NCBI GenBank assembly: GCA_016165875.1
Contig: JABBOT010000004.1
Location: 20,366,007 to 20,430,006 of the forward strand
DNA: 64,000 bases
DNA from: Acanthopleura granulata
Taxonomy: Eukaryota; Mollusca; Polyplacophora; Chitonida; Chitonidae
Reading direction: 5' to 3'
A model generated the notes under the pieces. It was not told the DNA's origin, did not search any database, and saw only the letters and a list, made by a program, of their open reading frames with translations. Below, piece after piece: positions 11,301 to 24,094 of this stretch; positions within the stretch are counted from its first letter, which is position 1; every line of letters begins with the position of its first letter. A program made the position numbers and the translations under genes.

Positions 11301-14300
11301 TCGCCAACTAGGCAATGTATGCACATTGCTTTGTAAGGATAGCCGTGTTCTTTTCTCCCTTTCTTCTGATCCACATAAAGCTGAACTCTGGTGTCCCGTG
11401 TTGACACGACCAAGACACAAGAAAGAAAGAAAACTACAATGAAATATATGTCAGATGATGTCCAGGAAAATAGTTGAGTTTATATTTTATTAATGGTTTA
11501 TCAGCCGAGTAAAATGCATTTGAAGAATTGGATTCATATTATGGCGGCGCTCTCTCACAATGCTGTCATCGGTGACATCACATCAGTCTTTTTCCACTTT
11601 ACACACTCAAACTGATTTCTGCGCTCAAAATTTATACAGAGAGCTTTGAATGTATTCGGCAATTGCATTTCGACACGACTGAAAACATACGGATATGACG
11701 GCTGACACCCGCTGGATCTCAAAAAACAAAGTCTGATGCATTAAATGTATTTCACTCGCTTGAAATAATAAAAAATGAATAAACAAACTAACTGTTGCCC
11801 TGGAGAGTGTTGCAAAGTCTTTTGTCTGACATATGTTTAATTTTATTGCTTCTTTGATTACTTGTGACCATTTGGTCCATGACTAAACCGGGGTTGGAAC
11901 AGGCTATCTTGTTCGGCTGGTGACTGCACTGAATGTGCCACGAATCCCTGGTGCTACACAGATATACATGTAGTTGACATTCATATCGTATTGTCTTTAA
12001 ACTTGTTTTCTGTTTCCAGTGCACTTGACCGAGATTTCATAGCTATATGGGATTAACAAATCTACATGGTTATGTTTCTGTCTTTTTACATTTGAGATAT
12101 TACATGGGCTTGAGCATAGATTCAAGTCCAAAAACTTGGAAAAAACACATAAAAACTAGAAAGTATGTGAAAACTGGGCTGCCGCTAAAGTCTGTATTCT
12201 AGTCACTTATAGGGATAAATGACCATCTGCTCGTGTTTATCTCACGTTTGACACGTTATGCTCATGCGAAATGATGCACCATTGGAAACATTTATATCTG
12301 GCTTTGTTGACTGTGTTCAAATCATTGTCACTGAGAAGTCCTAGCTTAAATACACACCCAGATGAATTTTTGGGCTCATCTTCAGCATTGGGTTGTTAGG
12401 TTAATGTTTTAATGTAATTTTTCATCCAGGTGATTAAGATGCTGTGCGCCATCGTGGTTGTGTTCTTTCTGAGTTGGGGGCCAAAGTTAATATTTAGAAC
12501 TTTACAACGGCAGGGATTACAAATAATGTTCAACCCAGAGGCTTTCACCACAAAGGTAAGTGATTATACCTCATTGGGATTTTGGCAGGATAGAATCTCT
12601 GGATAATCTAGATTCAATCGCTTCACAAACTGTCACAAACTTTCACTACTTTGTCAATAACCCGTTCCAGTCAAGTTGCTGAATCGCTTTATACTATCGA
12701 TAAAACTGCTCACACATAAGTTCGTAATAGAAAATCGTGGTAAGTGTCAGATTAACCATTCAGACAGTCAGCTTCGCGAAAACTTACTCAAATATCAAGT
12801 CCTGTATAAGGAAAAGCAACGGAATGAAAAATCACATACATACATTAAATACATACTGCATTTAAGGAATACCCAGATATCTATCAGGCGGTATTTTACA
12901 GTCAGTGTGCATGTTCTCGGTATGAGTTTGAGTTCTTCTCCTCCAGTCCTTTGTAGAATGTCAGCAAGCAACCTTCTGTTAGTCGTTGGTTTTCTCTGCC
13001 CATTTTCCTATTACCAAAATCACAGACGCAGTCGTATAAGTGAACTACTCTTGAATACTAGGTAAAACACCAGTAAATAAATAGGTCTGCAGTTACATCA
13101 TTTATTGTAGTCTGTCCCTTTTAAATGTGACATTGCATTATTATTATGGGTTATTATCATTATGGCTTAATTTGTTCAGAACCACCATACATATGACTAA
13201 AACGTTCGGTATTAAAATATACTCCTTCGGCAAGATTCCCGTTAACGGGGGGGCCAATCTGAGACCGGTTCGAAAGTTAGACTGCATTTAGCTATCACCC
13301 AGGCTTTTGGGGAGAGCTGTCAGAAATGCAAGTGTTTCCTATACATGTAACTTTGTTTTTACAACCGCCAATACATGTCCAGTCGGCATAAGAAAACATT
13401 GCTTATAATCCCCATTCTAGAAGGCACAAATGCGTATCAGATGGGAAATTATCTTTGGTGAGACACAGTTTGATCCAGGTTTTGTGACTGGCGAGATTGT
13501 TATTGCAGGCATGTAATCTATCAGGAGGTATTTTGAACAACACTGGTTTGTTTTTTCTGGCTCTGACTACTTACCCCGCCATCAGATTGTCAATAAACAA
13601 CAAAGGCAGAGGCGAGTACCAACAAGGCTATCGCGTAGACAACGGGCTGCGGAGCTGGAGAATTACGAGGGAAGGGTTACAATATGACTGTGGTGTTCGA
13701 ACAAATGCTATCATATCACTTCGTCAAAAAACTATGTAGCTTAAAAAATTCTCGGCCGGTGAGCTTCTCGAGATAAGCAAAAGTGTTGTCGGAAACCTGC
13801 GGTAACTTGCAGAACTTTGTCTAGAACTTTCCAAGTCAGTATTGTGGTGGAAACCGGACAGAAACCGTGGGAAACCCATCCGCAGATCGCTGGCGGACCT
13901 GCCTACTTATGGCCAGAGAGAAATCCAGCATGAAATGGGCTTGAACTCATAGCGACCGCATTGGTGACAGGCACCTGGGTAATTACTCCGCGCTGACACG
14001 CTAACCCCCTTGGCCACGGAGGCGCCTTATTACTGTTATAATGATCCATCCTTAAGTGCATACTGGTTAACAACTTTCTGACAACTTTCTTCCTATTTAT
14101 TTGAACGCGGATTTCCAACCAACCCCTCCCCTCCCTTCGATTTTTAACAGAATTCATGATTGAAGCTGATATTTTTTGTTTCAGTTGATACTGGATTGCC
14201 TACCTTACCTCCAGTCCTGTATAAATCCGGTTATCTATGGGTTTATGTCGCGTGCTTTTAGGAAGAGTGTTCGCGCTGCGTGTACCAGCACGTGCAGTTT

Positions 14301-14448
14301 GACACAGGAAGTAATGTGCTTCGAGAAAAGACTTATGGCTTCTGAATTCGCCTTACAGCAACGGAATTTGGCTGCAAAGGACACATATTTGAACGAGAAA
14401 ACCAACCTGATGACACGCCACGTGGCCGATGGAAAAGCTGTGAAGTGA
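8354..14448 (+). CDS. Class A (rhodopsin-family) peptide-type GPCR, 3' four exons
   Basis: This encodes a seven-helix receptor in the plasma membrane; only the part from the DRY motif onward lies here. Exons are 8354-8477, 9354-9575, 12430-12555 and 14185-14448 (stop). All have AG acceptors and GT donors (GTAAG, GTATA, GTAAG) and the visible junctions between them are phase 0. Exon one completes the R of the DRY motif, then reads YLMLVHPLKSR and TM4 (VVWILSFGISSPVLYVM). Exon two holds extracellular loop 2 with N-glycosylation sites and the conserved cysteine in VFCADVGIPDD, then TM5 (AAPLLVMAYCYSRVI). Exon three holds TM6 with FFLSWGPKLIF, a variant of the usual CWxP. Exon four has TM7 with NPVIYGF and an 80-residue cytoplasmic tail. 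The pattern fits neuropeptide receptors, but I cannot name the ligand. The TM1-TM3 exons were not found and may lie upstream of the window. Confidence 0.9.
10381..10470. repeat. Perfect 40-bp inverted repeat with 10-base loop
   Basis: Bases 10381-10420 are the exact reverse complement of 10431-10470, separated by GATAGACATA. The pairing stops immediately outside both arms. It lies in the second visible GPCR intron. RNA from either strand would fold into an uninterrupted 40-bp hairpin. Nothing similar was seen elsewhere in the window. It could be a recent foldback duplication, a small-RNA hairpin or an assembly artefact. Confidence 0.9.
13026..13085 (+). mobile_element. SINE 3'-tail fragment
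   Basis: The stretch reads GTCGTATAAGTGAA, then TTGAATACTAGGTAAAACACCAGTAAATAAATA. This corresponds to the 3' tail of the tRNA-derived SINE family seen in full on the minus strand at 21172, 22410 and 29083. The body and head are missing. Confidence 0.5.
13836..14026 (-). mobile_element. tRNA-derived SINE, 3'-truncated copy
   Basis: Read on the minus strand, the head has a tRNA-like A box (GTGGCCAAGGGGGTTAGCG near 14020-14000) and a B-box-like GGTCGCTATGAGTTCAAG, followed by the body with the GGAAACCCA block shared by the other copies. Its tail end is missing or diverged. It lies in the last GPCR intron, 160 bp before the TM7 exon. Confidence 0.8.
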
Positions 14449-15935
14449 GCAGTGTCATTTATTCAAGTCAAGCCAAAACTCTGATTCCAATGTTATTGTG
14501 GATTTCAGCATGTGGCATACATTAAGTAAACTGGGGATTTTTTCGGGATATAATTGGATGTTTTAATAGCCGATAGCATTGCTTGCCAAATGTCTGTTTA
14601 GTGATATGAGGTAAAACGCACGAAAGCTTGACCAAGTCCAGTTGAGAATATTCAATACTGATGAAAATTGACATTTTCTTTCTTTGATGAAAACGACATT
14701 AACTTGTTACTTGATCGACCTTGATCTGGTATTCTGTATAACGACCTTGCTCTTATGTCGAGTATGCCAAAAATTAAGCGTAAGTTGTTGCTCCCCAACC
14801 AGCACCTGGAGGGGTCTGTAGGTTTGAATCCTTTCTGCCCGTCCGCCCAAAGTTTTCCAGACTTATTTGAAAATGGTTCGTAGTAATCAATTGAAACTTG
14901 GTACATAGCTTTACCATAACAACTTACAGGTTAAGTGTTATTTAGGGACCCCTACGTCCTTTTTTGGTGAAAAATTGTCTGTTTTTGTCCAGTTTTTCCC
15001 CTCTTTTCAGTTGAAACGTTTTGTCCATTAATTTTGTCACTTTGGGGACAAAAGTGATTATAACTCTTTTTGCAGAGTTTTGGACCACTATAATCTTTTT
15101 CAAAATATTTCCTTGTATTCATCTGAAACTGGCTCCATGGCTTCACAAGTACAAGTTACACATCAAGTTCGAATTTTCCTCCGTTCCGTCTGTTATCTAC
15201 AATATTGTGACCGGTTTTTCTTGTTTTGGACTTTAAAACATTTTTAAAACAAATTTTAAAATGTTTTTAAAAAGCGCTAGGCACATTCTGGTGAGAAACT
15301 TCTTTTTTGGACATTAATTGCGGAAGATATGTGTTAATTACTCTGTTCATCACAGGGTGTAAGTTGACATGTATTGAACGTGGTGTAGCAGATTTCTCTT
15401 ATTCTGTACGACAAACGTTTCTTGTTTTGTTTATATTTCTGTTCAGGGGTTGTTGGTGGCATGTCTGTGTGGTATTACTGCTTTCAACATTTCCAAAACT
15501 AGAAAGCCATTGCAATGGGAGTAAAGACTGATCGTGAAAGACCTGAAGACAGAAACGACCTTTTTGAAAAAGGAGCCATTTATCTTCTGGAAAACAGTTC
15601 CAAAAATTGTTTTATGTAGAGCGGGGTGTATTTGTTTTTGCCAAAAAAGCGTGTATGTTGTATAATTATTCAGGGAATTTCCTGTAAACATAGAAAACAA
15701 GAAATAGAACCTTTAAATGGCATGGTATATGACTGGCTCTACTGGGAAAACACTTACAAAATTGTTCCTTAAGGATTAAGGTTCATCGATACCCACTGAA
15801 TCTCCGATTATTATGAAAGGCATCCGGTTATCTGTTGGTTATGGTCTAATAAATATACTGAACTGTCTCAACCTCTCATTTTGTATTAATCCATGTAGTT
15901 CTTTTTATGGCAGTGTAAGAATTCCCTTTTTTAGG

Positions 15936-16030
15936 TGGGAAGGTCCGCCAGCAACTTGCGGATGTTCGTGGCCGCCGTCGTATAAGTGAAACATTTTGAA
16001 TACGGCGAAAAACACCAATCAAGTAAAAAA
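15936..16030 (+). mobile_element. SINE fragment with internal deletion
   Basis: Plus-strand orientation. GGTGGGAAGGTCCGCCAGCA joins, through a shortened middle, to the family tail (CCGTCGTATAAGTGAAACAT ... AACACCAATCAA), followed by an A-rich stretch and a T-run at 16037-16046. The tRNA head is absent. Confidence 0.65.
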
Positions 16031-17180
16031 AATATTTTTTTTTTTTATTTCTCCTGTTCACGGCATGTCTCGCATCTTATAAGAACTTGATGGGCAAAGC
16101 TAATGCGTGTGATGAGTCTTTATATTCGCTCTGTTTGACTGCCGATTTACGCTGTACTCGCCGTGTTTACGTTTATGGGTGGAGAAAACACGACATTTGG
16201 CAAGGTGCCTGACAAACACAGCCAGTGAAAACTGAATTCTAATAGGGGTAGATCACGGTCCAATGGATAATGAAATTGTCCGAGGAAATTCTGCTTGTTT
16301 GGTTAGCGAGAGCCGTTTCAGAAAGGAAAGTTATGATAGATCATCTCATCTTATTAAATGAATTCTAGGAAAAGTCCGAACCACACCATTATCAGAGTTT
16401 GCAATACACAGTATTGCCTCAATAGTGCCTCATTTAAAGGCTATGTTTTGTGTCAGCATAGGGCATGTTTCAGGATATATACGGGTATGTTAAAGTTTAT
16501 ATTTAATAATGTATGACAGAGATATATATTGGAGAGTTTTATACGGCACAACCCACTGATAAGATGCCCACTTGGCACGATTCTGTATAACCTTAGTCAT
16601 CATGACATCACTTTAACCCATGTACATGTAAGTATTCGTGCTCAGTGGAAACATCTACGTGAATTGGAATTTGAATGTCTGCCTGAGTTATAATACAATA
16701 CTCATTTCAGATTAGCTTCATTTATGGCATATATAGTGACAAAGGACAAACTAACTAATTCAGCATAAAATTTACCTGGATTATAAAAGAAGGAAAATAA
16801 AAAGTGATTGATCCCTGTTATTCAGTGTAAAAAACCCACGAGCAACTAGGTACAGAACAATGGACATATGCCTTTATTAGTTATCCCAGATGAAAGCAAA
16901 AACAATCTTATTTCATCTTAAATATTTTTCTACCTCTTCAGTATTTGAAAAAGCTTATGAAATCAGTTTAAAAGATGTCCACAATGATAAATAAACTTAG
17001 AGACTCAAAAGCTTATATAATTACAGCTTCTAGGTATTTCGGAGCAAGCATGTTCTTTGTTGTTGAAATAATTAACCAGTGGTGACTTGAGGGTTTCATT
17101 TTTCATCATTGTTACCTGTGATTAAGTTCCTAGTTGGTTGATCATGTCTTGATATATAACCATGTTTGTTGATTCACTCA

Positions 17181-17234
17181 TTAACTGTTATATGTAGATT
17201 AACTCTTATATGTAGATTAACTCTTATATGTAGA
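17181..17234. repeat. 18-bp tandem repeat, three copies
   Basis: Unit TTAACTCTTATATGTAGA, three copies; the first differs by one base. Confidence 0.9.
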
Positions 17235-17633
17235 TTTGCGAAACATGTAGCGCTAATTTTTATTGTCCATTTTGCTAATGAAGACAACCTGCTGTGATTG
17301 GAAAAATGCTAGTATGAAAGCAGCGGTCGTTTATTTTGCCACTTTTGCTAAAAATACTCGAAATGTTCAATGAGTTGTTGTCAGACAGTTGAAATGATAT
17401 TAAATATATATTGTCAGAGGGTAATTTCATATATACATATGATTGAAAAAAAAAAACAAAAACATAAAAGAGTCGAATTATGTCCACTTTGTTTTACCCA
17501 CGCAAAATGTATTACTTTTTATCGTAAGTTGAGCTTGATCTGGTTAAATGTACGTGCTAAGTATGTCGTTGCTGTTGGTGTATAAAGTGCATATCCACAC
17601 AGATGGAGAATTAGATATACCGGATTGACAGGG

Positions 17634-17662
17634 TATATATATGTAAACAATATATATATATA
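17634..17662. repeat. (TA)n-rich microsatellite
   Basis: Two TATATATA tracts separated by GTAAACAA. Confidence 0.8.
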
Positions 17663-18265
17663 TGAACTGTGATATGTGTGACTCGGTGTTATTTTGCTCT
17701 TTCAGTTGATCTTGCGAAATAAAATATACCATACTGTTGAATGACATATTGTGTGGTGTTTTCAAATGACAATATACATTTGCAATGATCATTCAGTGTA
17801 AATCTGGATTAAGTTCTCACTTTACTCCAATTTTAGCTTGTAACTTTTTGCCTTGTTTTCATCATATGAGGTGTCGCTAGTGTGAAGCAGGGCCTTAAGC
17901 CATTGTGATGTCAAACATGGAATGTAACGCAACTTCTGCAACTTTACAATGTATAAGTGTCTCTTGTCGTCATGTCTTTAATGTGACTGTCTTTTATGTC
18001 TTTAAAATGACGTCAACGTGGCACTGCCAAGTGTTTGCCTTGTATTTCTGGGACATGGTATATAACACAAATCATCCAAAGTAATTTGCTGAAGTCTCAA
18101 GGTCCACTTCTATTCATTTGATAATTAGAAAATCAGATATCTTGGGGAGTTATTAATACTCTCCATAGGAACTGGTATGGAACTCAACATATTTTTTGCG
18201 GTGTGTTGTTAAGGCCACTGTGCGAAATTAAAACAACTCTTGGGCCAATGCAGAAATAAGTTTGA

Positions 18266-18317
18266 CCATGCAGCTAGAGACAATGACTACTCCATGCAGC
18301 TAGAGACAATGACTACT
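18266..18317. repeat. 26-bp perfect tandem duplication
   Basis: Two identical copies of a 26-base unit beginning CCATGCAGCTAGAGACAATG. No mismatch, so the duplication is probably recent. Confidence 0.9.
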
Positions 18318-21171
18318 TCGTGTGGCACGACCGATTCCGAGTCGTTTGTCAATTTAATAAGAACCAAACCAATTCGGACATATCGACATATTGGTACAAT
18401 ACGAGGAACAAGAACTAAGGACCGAGTGACGTTATGAAGCAGAGTGTGTAAGCATTTCTCGTAGGCCATACATTTATACTGACTATTCGTGGCGCTATCC
18501 GTAATTTAATCCGAGTTTCGAGTAAATTACGTCAAATTCGTATATTTTTTTTATGAATGCTCGCTATAACCTTTCATTTCTGATAAGTTTGCGCCAAAAC
18601 ACTCGTTTTAAGGATGGCAAAGCCTTGGGGCTACTGTGTCGCTTCAGTGTCGAATTCTTATGAATAGTCACGAAGTGCAAATTCCTAGGTAGACCTTTTT
18701 TCTCAGTTCGGGCGCCGAAACACTGGGAAGAATTGATCTGAATCCTTCGGTTATGGAAAAAGCGGCAGAAACCCAAGTTTTGTTTACCCCTATCTGCAGC
18801 TAGGAAATGCTGAGTCTCTTCAATCCTCACCCAGTGAGGGAAGAAGTATATAGATGTCCGCAATCGGTATCTTCACCCTGAAGATATCCCTTAATTATGT
18901 CTTCCGGCACCAAATGCGTGACCACTTCAGTTTTCCCAAAGAACCACGACGTGCTTTCGCATAATTGGTCTCTTCAAGTGATAGGAGGGAACATCTTCCG
19001 GAAAATAGAGTATTCTTCAAAAACAGCATGAGATCTTCAACATCAGCAGCCTGTAGGCTTTAGCGAGAAGATTGACAATATTTGCTGGTTTACCCGACTT
19101 AAATAATGTTTAATGTTCAAAACTCATCGTACTTGAGTTACGTACTACCTTCAGCAAACGCTTTAATGTTATTAGTAGTCAATGTGTTAAGTTAACAAAA
19201 GTCAGTGTGACCTGCTTAAAAAGAAAGATTTCTTGGTGTAGCTCTTATTTGCGTACATCTTAGATAAAGTGTTGTATTCTTCTAATGCGAGGACACCAAT
19301 TTTTGATTTATTTCTCTCAGGGGCGTTTACACCAATTGTTAAGCTGTATTCCGGCACAGTAATAGAATACCAAAAACTGGCAGTTTCAGTTAATTAGGTG
19401 TTAGAAAATAAAAATTATCGAAATGTAACGACGATGATTTTGCTTTAAACTTGCACAAACATTCCATGGAAAATGAAGAATACAAGACGCATACATAACA
19501 ACACTGTAAGTAACCAACATGGCACCATTACAGTTTATAAAAGGGGTTAGACTACATGGTAATTGTAATAACCTACCTTCTTAATATTACAGGGTATACC
19601 TCACCCTGATAAACATGGACTAATTCTCCGTTAAAACTGCGTAGTGACACAGTTATCAGAGTTATCAAATGGACCGAATACCTCGGACACAAGGAAAAAT
19701 ACACAAAATATTATAAGGTATTTAGATGTTACGTGTTTTAGAGCTTAAACAACACCACTGGCTCGACAAATGAACAGTAAAAGACATCTGTGAAGAATAT
19801 TAAAAACAAATATGCAGGCAGTGTGCTTGCGGTGGATACGCATGTATATGTAGGTGCGTAGAAGCAAACACAACCAACAACAAAAATAGGCGCTTCAAGT
19901 GAATAATCGCAAGAACAACTTAAAAAATAACTGTACTCCTCACATTGGTTTATCCATTTATATGTATTGAAATTATTTAAGCGTCCTCGTGTTTGTTTGG
20001 TCTTGTGTAAGGCTTATCGCTGTCTTGGAGTTCAGCAGACCGTTTGCTTGCTGTTTTCCTCTCAGATTAGTGATACACTTAAAATATAGTGAGATGTCTC
20101 GCATAATTCGTATGTAAAATGCATAGATATGAAGAAACTGCTCATAGTACAGAGAAAACTATGCGCCGCCCTTTGCCGGGTGCTCGACAAATCCGCTGAC
20201 GTAAGCCGCAGTCGACTAAGCGGCCACTCGACCCCAGCACGAGAACTCCACTGGTCCGGAGTTTATGACCAACATTAAGTACCATTAATCACTGAGCCAG
20301 AGAAAGCCCGACCTACGTGATATGTAACCTCATATCGCCTGTCGGAATAAAATCATCTGTTGGGTCACATGATTAAATGTGCAGTTTAGTCCTGGGCCCA
20401 CTTGCACAAAGCCTTCTTAACGTTACGAGCACGTAACTACCATGGCAACCAGCACTGTAGGGATAACGTCACCATGGTAGCTATGTGCAGTCATGCATGG
20501 TTTTAATGATCAAGAATGTTTTAAATTCAAAATCAAAATGATTTCCTGGTTGCATGGAATTACAAATGCAATTTTCTCTCAGTGGTCTCTCTATTCTCTG
20601 GTTTGTTTCTTAAAATTCAGATAATTTTTATCGACCTTTTAGGTTGAGCAACAACATGTTTAAACGGTGTCCCGACACACCCCATGGTCAGATTGCAGGC
20701 AGGCGGTGTCGGGACATGTCCCAGTAGGACGGGGCGACCCTAACAAGAACGAACATTTTATAAAGCCGTTAGATTCATTTTTGTGAGAAATAGGTTATAT
20801 TCCAGCATCGATTGGTGAATTTCTGAAATTCCCGTCATCACTGTGCTCTGAGACTTTACTTGGGATAACACCAAAGCTTACCCCCAATACTGTATTTACA
20901 ATTAGCCCTCTGGGTGAAAATAGTAAATAATAATATAATACTAAATTTCTTTAGTACAGCTATAAAAACAAACATAATCACATACCTGCAACCATGTTCG
21001 GTAGGTTATCTGGGTAAAAACACTTTTTGAGGCCATTTGGATACAGCTATAACTGTTAAACCTATCAAGTTATTAGTTGTTCTGAACTGTAGCTAAAGCG
21101 GACACAAACTGATGTTACACGGGTAAAGTAAAGTGAGAAGATCAAAAGAGTGCAGCTCCTGTACAATTAAG

Positions 21172-21393
21172 TTTTATTTGTTTATTTATTTGATTGTTTT
21201 TTACGCCGTACTCAAAATATTTCATATATACCACGACGGCCAGCATTACTGAGAGAGGAAATCGGGCAGCGCCCAAGGGAAACCCATGACCTACTCTCGT
21301 ACGGTCGGTCAGGAAGCCAACATGAGCTGGACTTGACCTCACAGCGATCGCATTGGTGATAGATTTCTGGGTCATTACGCCACTAAGACAGGC
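21172..21393 (-). mobile_element. tRNA-derived SINE, near full length
   Basis: On the plus strand it reads tail to head: TTTATTTATTTGATTG, ACGCCGTACTCAAAATATTT, CACGACGGCCAGCATTA, GGGAAACCCATGACC, then the reversed B box (ACTTGACCTCACAGCGATCG) and the reversed A box region. RNA polymerase III would transcribe the minus strand. The head is somewhat decayed compared with 22410. Confidence 0.85.
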
Positions 21394-22409
21394 AAGTTTC
21401 AAAGGAATTTAGCCTAGAAATGTTGAACCGCTGGAAATCTTAATCTGGCAACAAGCAAAACGATTGAAACCGATTCCAAAATACTTATCAACTGACAGAG
21501 CAAGAGTATAACTTGCAAGGCAACTACATTGAGAGTCGCATACAGTCTTTGCAACAAACAAGATAGGGCAAAACGAGATAACTTGAACATTTTACCATTT
21601 ACATTCCGACAATTCCCCTATGTTGTATTATTCGACCAGATCCTATAGGCACTGAAATGTATTCTATGATGAATGCTCAGGCTTCTTGCGTGTAGATAAT
21701 TCTGTTACCTGGCCTTCGTTCATGATCAAGACACTATTATAAGAAAATCTATCATAATTTCACAATTTTATCCATCAACTGCTTGTTGTGCAAGATAGGA
21801 GGTTTGAGAATCGCTTTAAGAGGAAAGCAAATACATGTATTAATTAGTGATAAACATTCGAATTTTTGCCTGGAGGCCTGGTATTTCACTGGCCTAAGCG
21901 ACTGGCCGAAACTACTCTTCGGTTCTCTCTTTCACCGTCATAGGAACCAACATGACAAACAAGAAACAAAATTCTTTTCATGAAAGAATGTTATGAAAAA
22001 TATTTTTTCCAGTAAGATAAAGTCTGTATATAATTAAATGATATATCATAATTTAATTTGTTTACCTTTTTAACATTTTAAACAGCATACATGTCTCCCC
22101 TAAGAAAGGGGCAGGGAAGAATTTCATTGATATCCAGCCAACATATAGTTCCTCTACTTTTTTTAAATACAAACTACGCTGCAGGTAATGCATGTGTTCG
22201 GACACTGTCAACACCATTTGAATTGTTAAGAATTCCATCTCAAATGACCGATATAAACCTCATAAAAATCATGTAATAAGCTGGGCTTTATAAATTTTCT
22301 CTTGACATGTCCTACACAGGATAATGTTGGAGTAACTTCGACTTCGAAATGAGATACATTATACAGTACCCAATTTTCGTTATCATAGACTTGTGACTTC
22401 TGACGCGTT

Positions 22410-22642
22410 TATTTTATTTCATTTCATTGATATTTTACGCGGTACTCAAGAATATTTCACTTATACGACGGTGGCCAGCATTATTGTGGGAGGAAGCCGG
22501 GCAGAACCCGGGGGAAACCCACGACCATCCGCAGGTTGCTGACAGACCTTCCCACGTAGGGCCGGAGAGGAAGCCAGCATGAACTTGAACTCACAGCGAC
22601 CGCAGAGGCTTCGGTCATTACGCTGCGTTAGCGCGCTAACCG
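22410..22642 (-). mobile_element. tRNA-derived SINE, near full length
   Basis: Same family as the copies at 21172 and 29083: tail with TTTACGCGGTACTCAAGAAT, body with CGACGGTGGCCAGCATTA and GGGGGAAACCCACGACCATC, and head reading in reverse CTTGAACTCACAGCGACCGC and GCGTTAGCGCGCTAACC. This is one of the best-preserved heads in the window. Confidence 0.88.
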
Positions 22643-23760
22643 TTTAAAACAAACTGAAACCTAAACTTACTTTTCTGTCCACATTGTTTAAAGCAGGCAC
22701 ACATAGGTATGCATCTGTATCATTCTAAAATATGACACCTTTGTTCTAATTCCTTGAAAAATGATTTAAGTCGCTTGACATACCCATTTCGTAATGCTGG
22801 CCAAGTAAAAGTTAGTCTGATCTCCAGTCTGTCGATCTGAGATCGGGTCTAGGTATTCAGCAAAACCGCAATAAATACTGATCCAAATCCACTGGTGTTC
22901 AACCACTATTGATCTTCTATATTCAGCGAGTGAGGCAGTATTTATTGAGTATGACATTTATGAGACAGATAAACACACAAGCGGGTTTCGATGATGAATG
23001 CTTTTCAAAGATGGCGGTCGAACACCTAAGAAGCGAGGGGCCGAAAGCAGCACAAAAACACAACGAAAGCGATCACACCTCTAACTCAGCGTTATCAGAG
23101 TGAAAATGACCCTAAGTCACTTAATTTTTTTTTTTATTTATATGCCTTGATAAAGATTTTTCCACCGAATCATTTGCCTCTCACAAACTGATAGATCTGG
23201 CACTGTAGTACGAATGGCCCTAGCAAAAACAACAAAATATTCCTGCACGCGGGGGAGAAAAAAAATTGACATTTTTAAATGTTAAATTCATTTTACTGAA
23301 TTGTTACTTCACATCTCCTCAATATAATACTTGCTAAAAACAACGTGATAGAAACTGGACACCAGAAAGGTTAAATCTGTGCATCATCTTTAGAATTATT
23401 TGTTTTTGGTTGTACTTTGGTCAACGACTTTCAGTCTGAGAGTTGGGAAATTGTTATGACTATATAATGCAGTGCTATGCGTTTGCATAGAAAACATTGA
23501 AAGAAGTGGAAGAGAGACGAAAAGAAATAACCTGCTGTGTTTAAAGGTGAACTGTCCCGCTTGATTATTTTTTTCGCAAAATTGGCACAGTATATCCTAG
23601 AATTATCTGAAACATGGCACCAAAGCTATTTAGTGAATAATAATCGCCAGATGTTTTAAATAAATATTGATTTCAAGACCGATAGACTGAGTTTCGTGAA
23701 ACTTGGTATTATCTACACGCTTATCTGCCCTTGATATCCCAGTAGTGTATGACGTGATAC
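22643..23760. other. no gene recognised
   Basis: Short frames only. No motif, splice-bounded exon or repeat family that I can name. Confidence 0.4.
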
Positions 23761-23767
23761 TGGCGAT

Positions 23768-24094
23768 ATGCCGTTTTGTGCAGCAACCCACTCTGCTAAT
23801 CATTCACCGACTTACGATGGGATTAGCTTTCATGCCATCCCATCGGACACCTCCATGCGACGAAAATGGATAATTGCCGTGCGACACGACCATTTCGAAC
23901 CGGATGAGCACTGTAAATTACACTGTATACACAAGCCAGTTCAGGAGGCGCGTTTTGAAGAATACCATGTGACCATGTTTTGGCCATTGAAAATCATGAA
24001 TCACTGTATGCCGCACGATAATCTTATATACTTTAATGCCGAGTGTCAAAAGAAGAGCCCACATGGGGCACGATTCCAAAGTGTCAAATTTTAA
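23768..24094 (+). pseudogene. Decayed THAP-type zinc-finger frame
   Basis: A 108-codon frame starts MPFCAATHSANHSP, continues with GISFHAIPSDTSMRRKWI and AVRHDHFEPDEH, and ends its similarity near LHCIHK. This follows the THAP domain layout: N-terminal M-P-x-C, a GxxFHxxP motif, a KW motif and a C-terminal C-x2-H. The second zinc-binding cysteine is replaced by serine (THS instead of the usual C), and the C-x2-H end is disturbed. The domain probably cannot bind zinc. THAP domains occur in host DNA-binding proteins and in P-element-like transposases; no transposase part was seen nearby. Domain remnant likely; origin unknown. Confidence 0.6.

Larger units (their letters stand above)
14449..21171. 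other. no gene recognised; scattered repeats
   Basis: Downstream of the GPCR stop codon I found no exon, family motif or long frame that I can support. The stretch has a SINE fragment at 15936, small tandem repeats at 17181, 17640 and 18266, and AT-rich sequence. The GPCR 3'UTR must end here, but no close AATAAA signal was seen within a few hundred bases. Confidence 0.45.

Noticed and set aside
21142..21402. 86-codon minus-strand frame
   Set aside because: Entirely within a tRNA-derived SINE copy.
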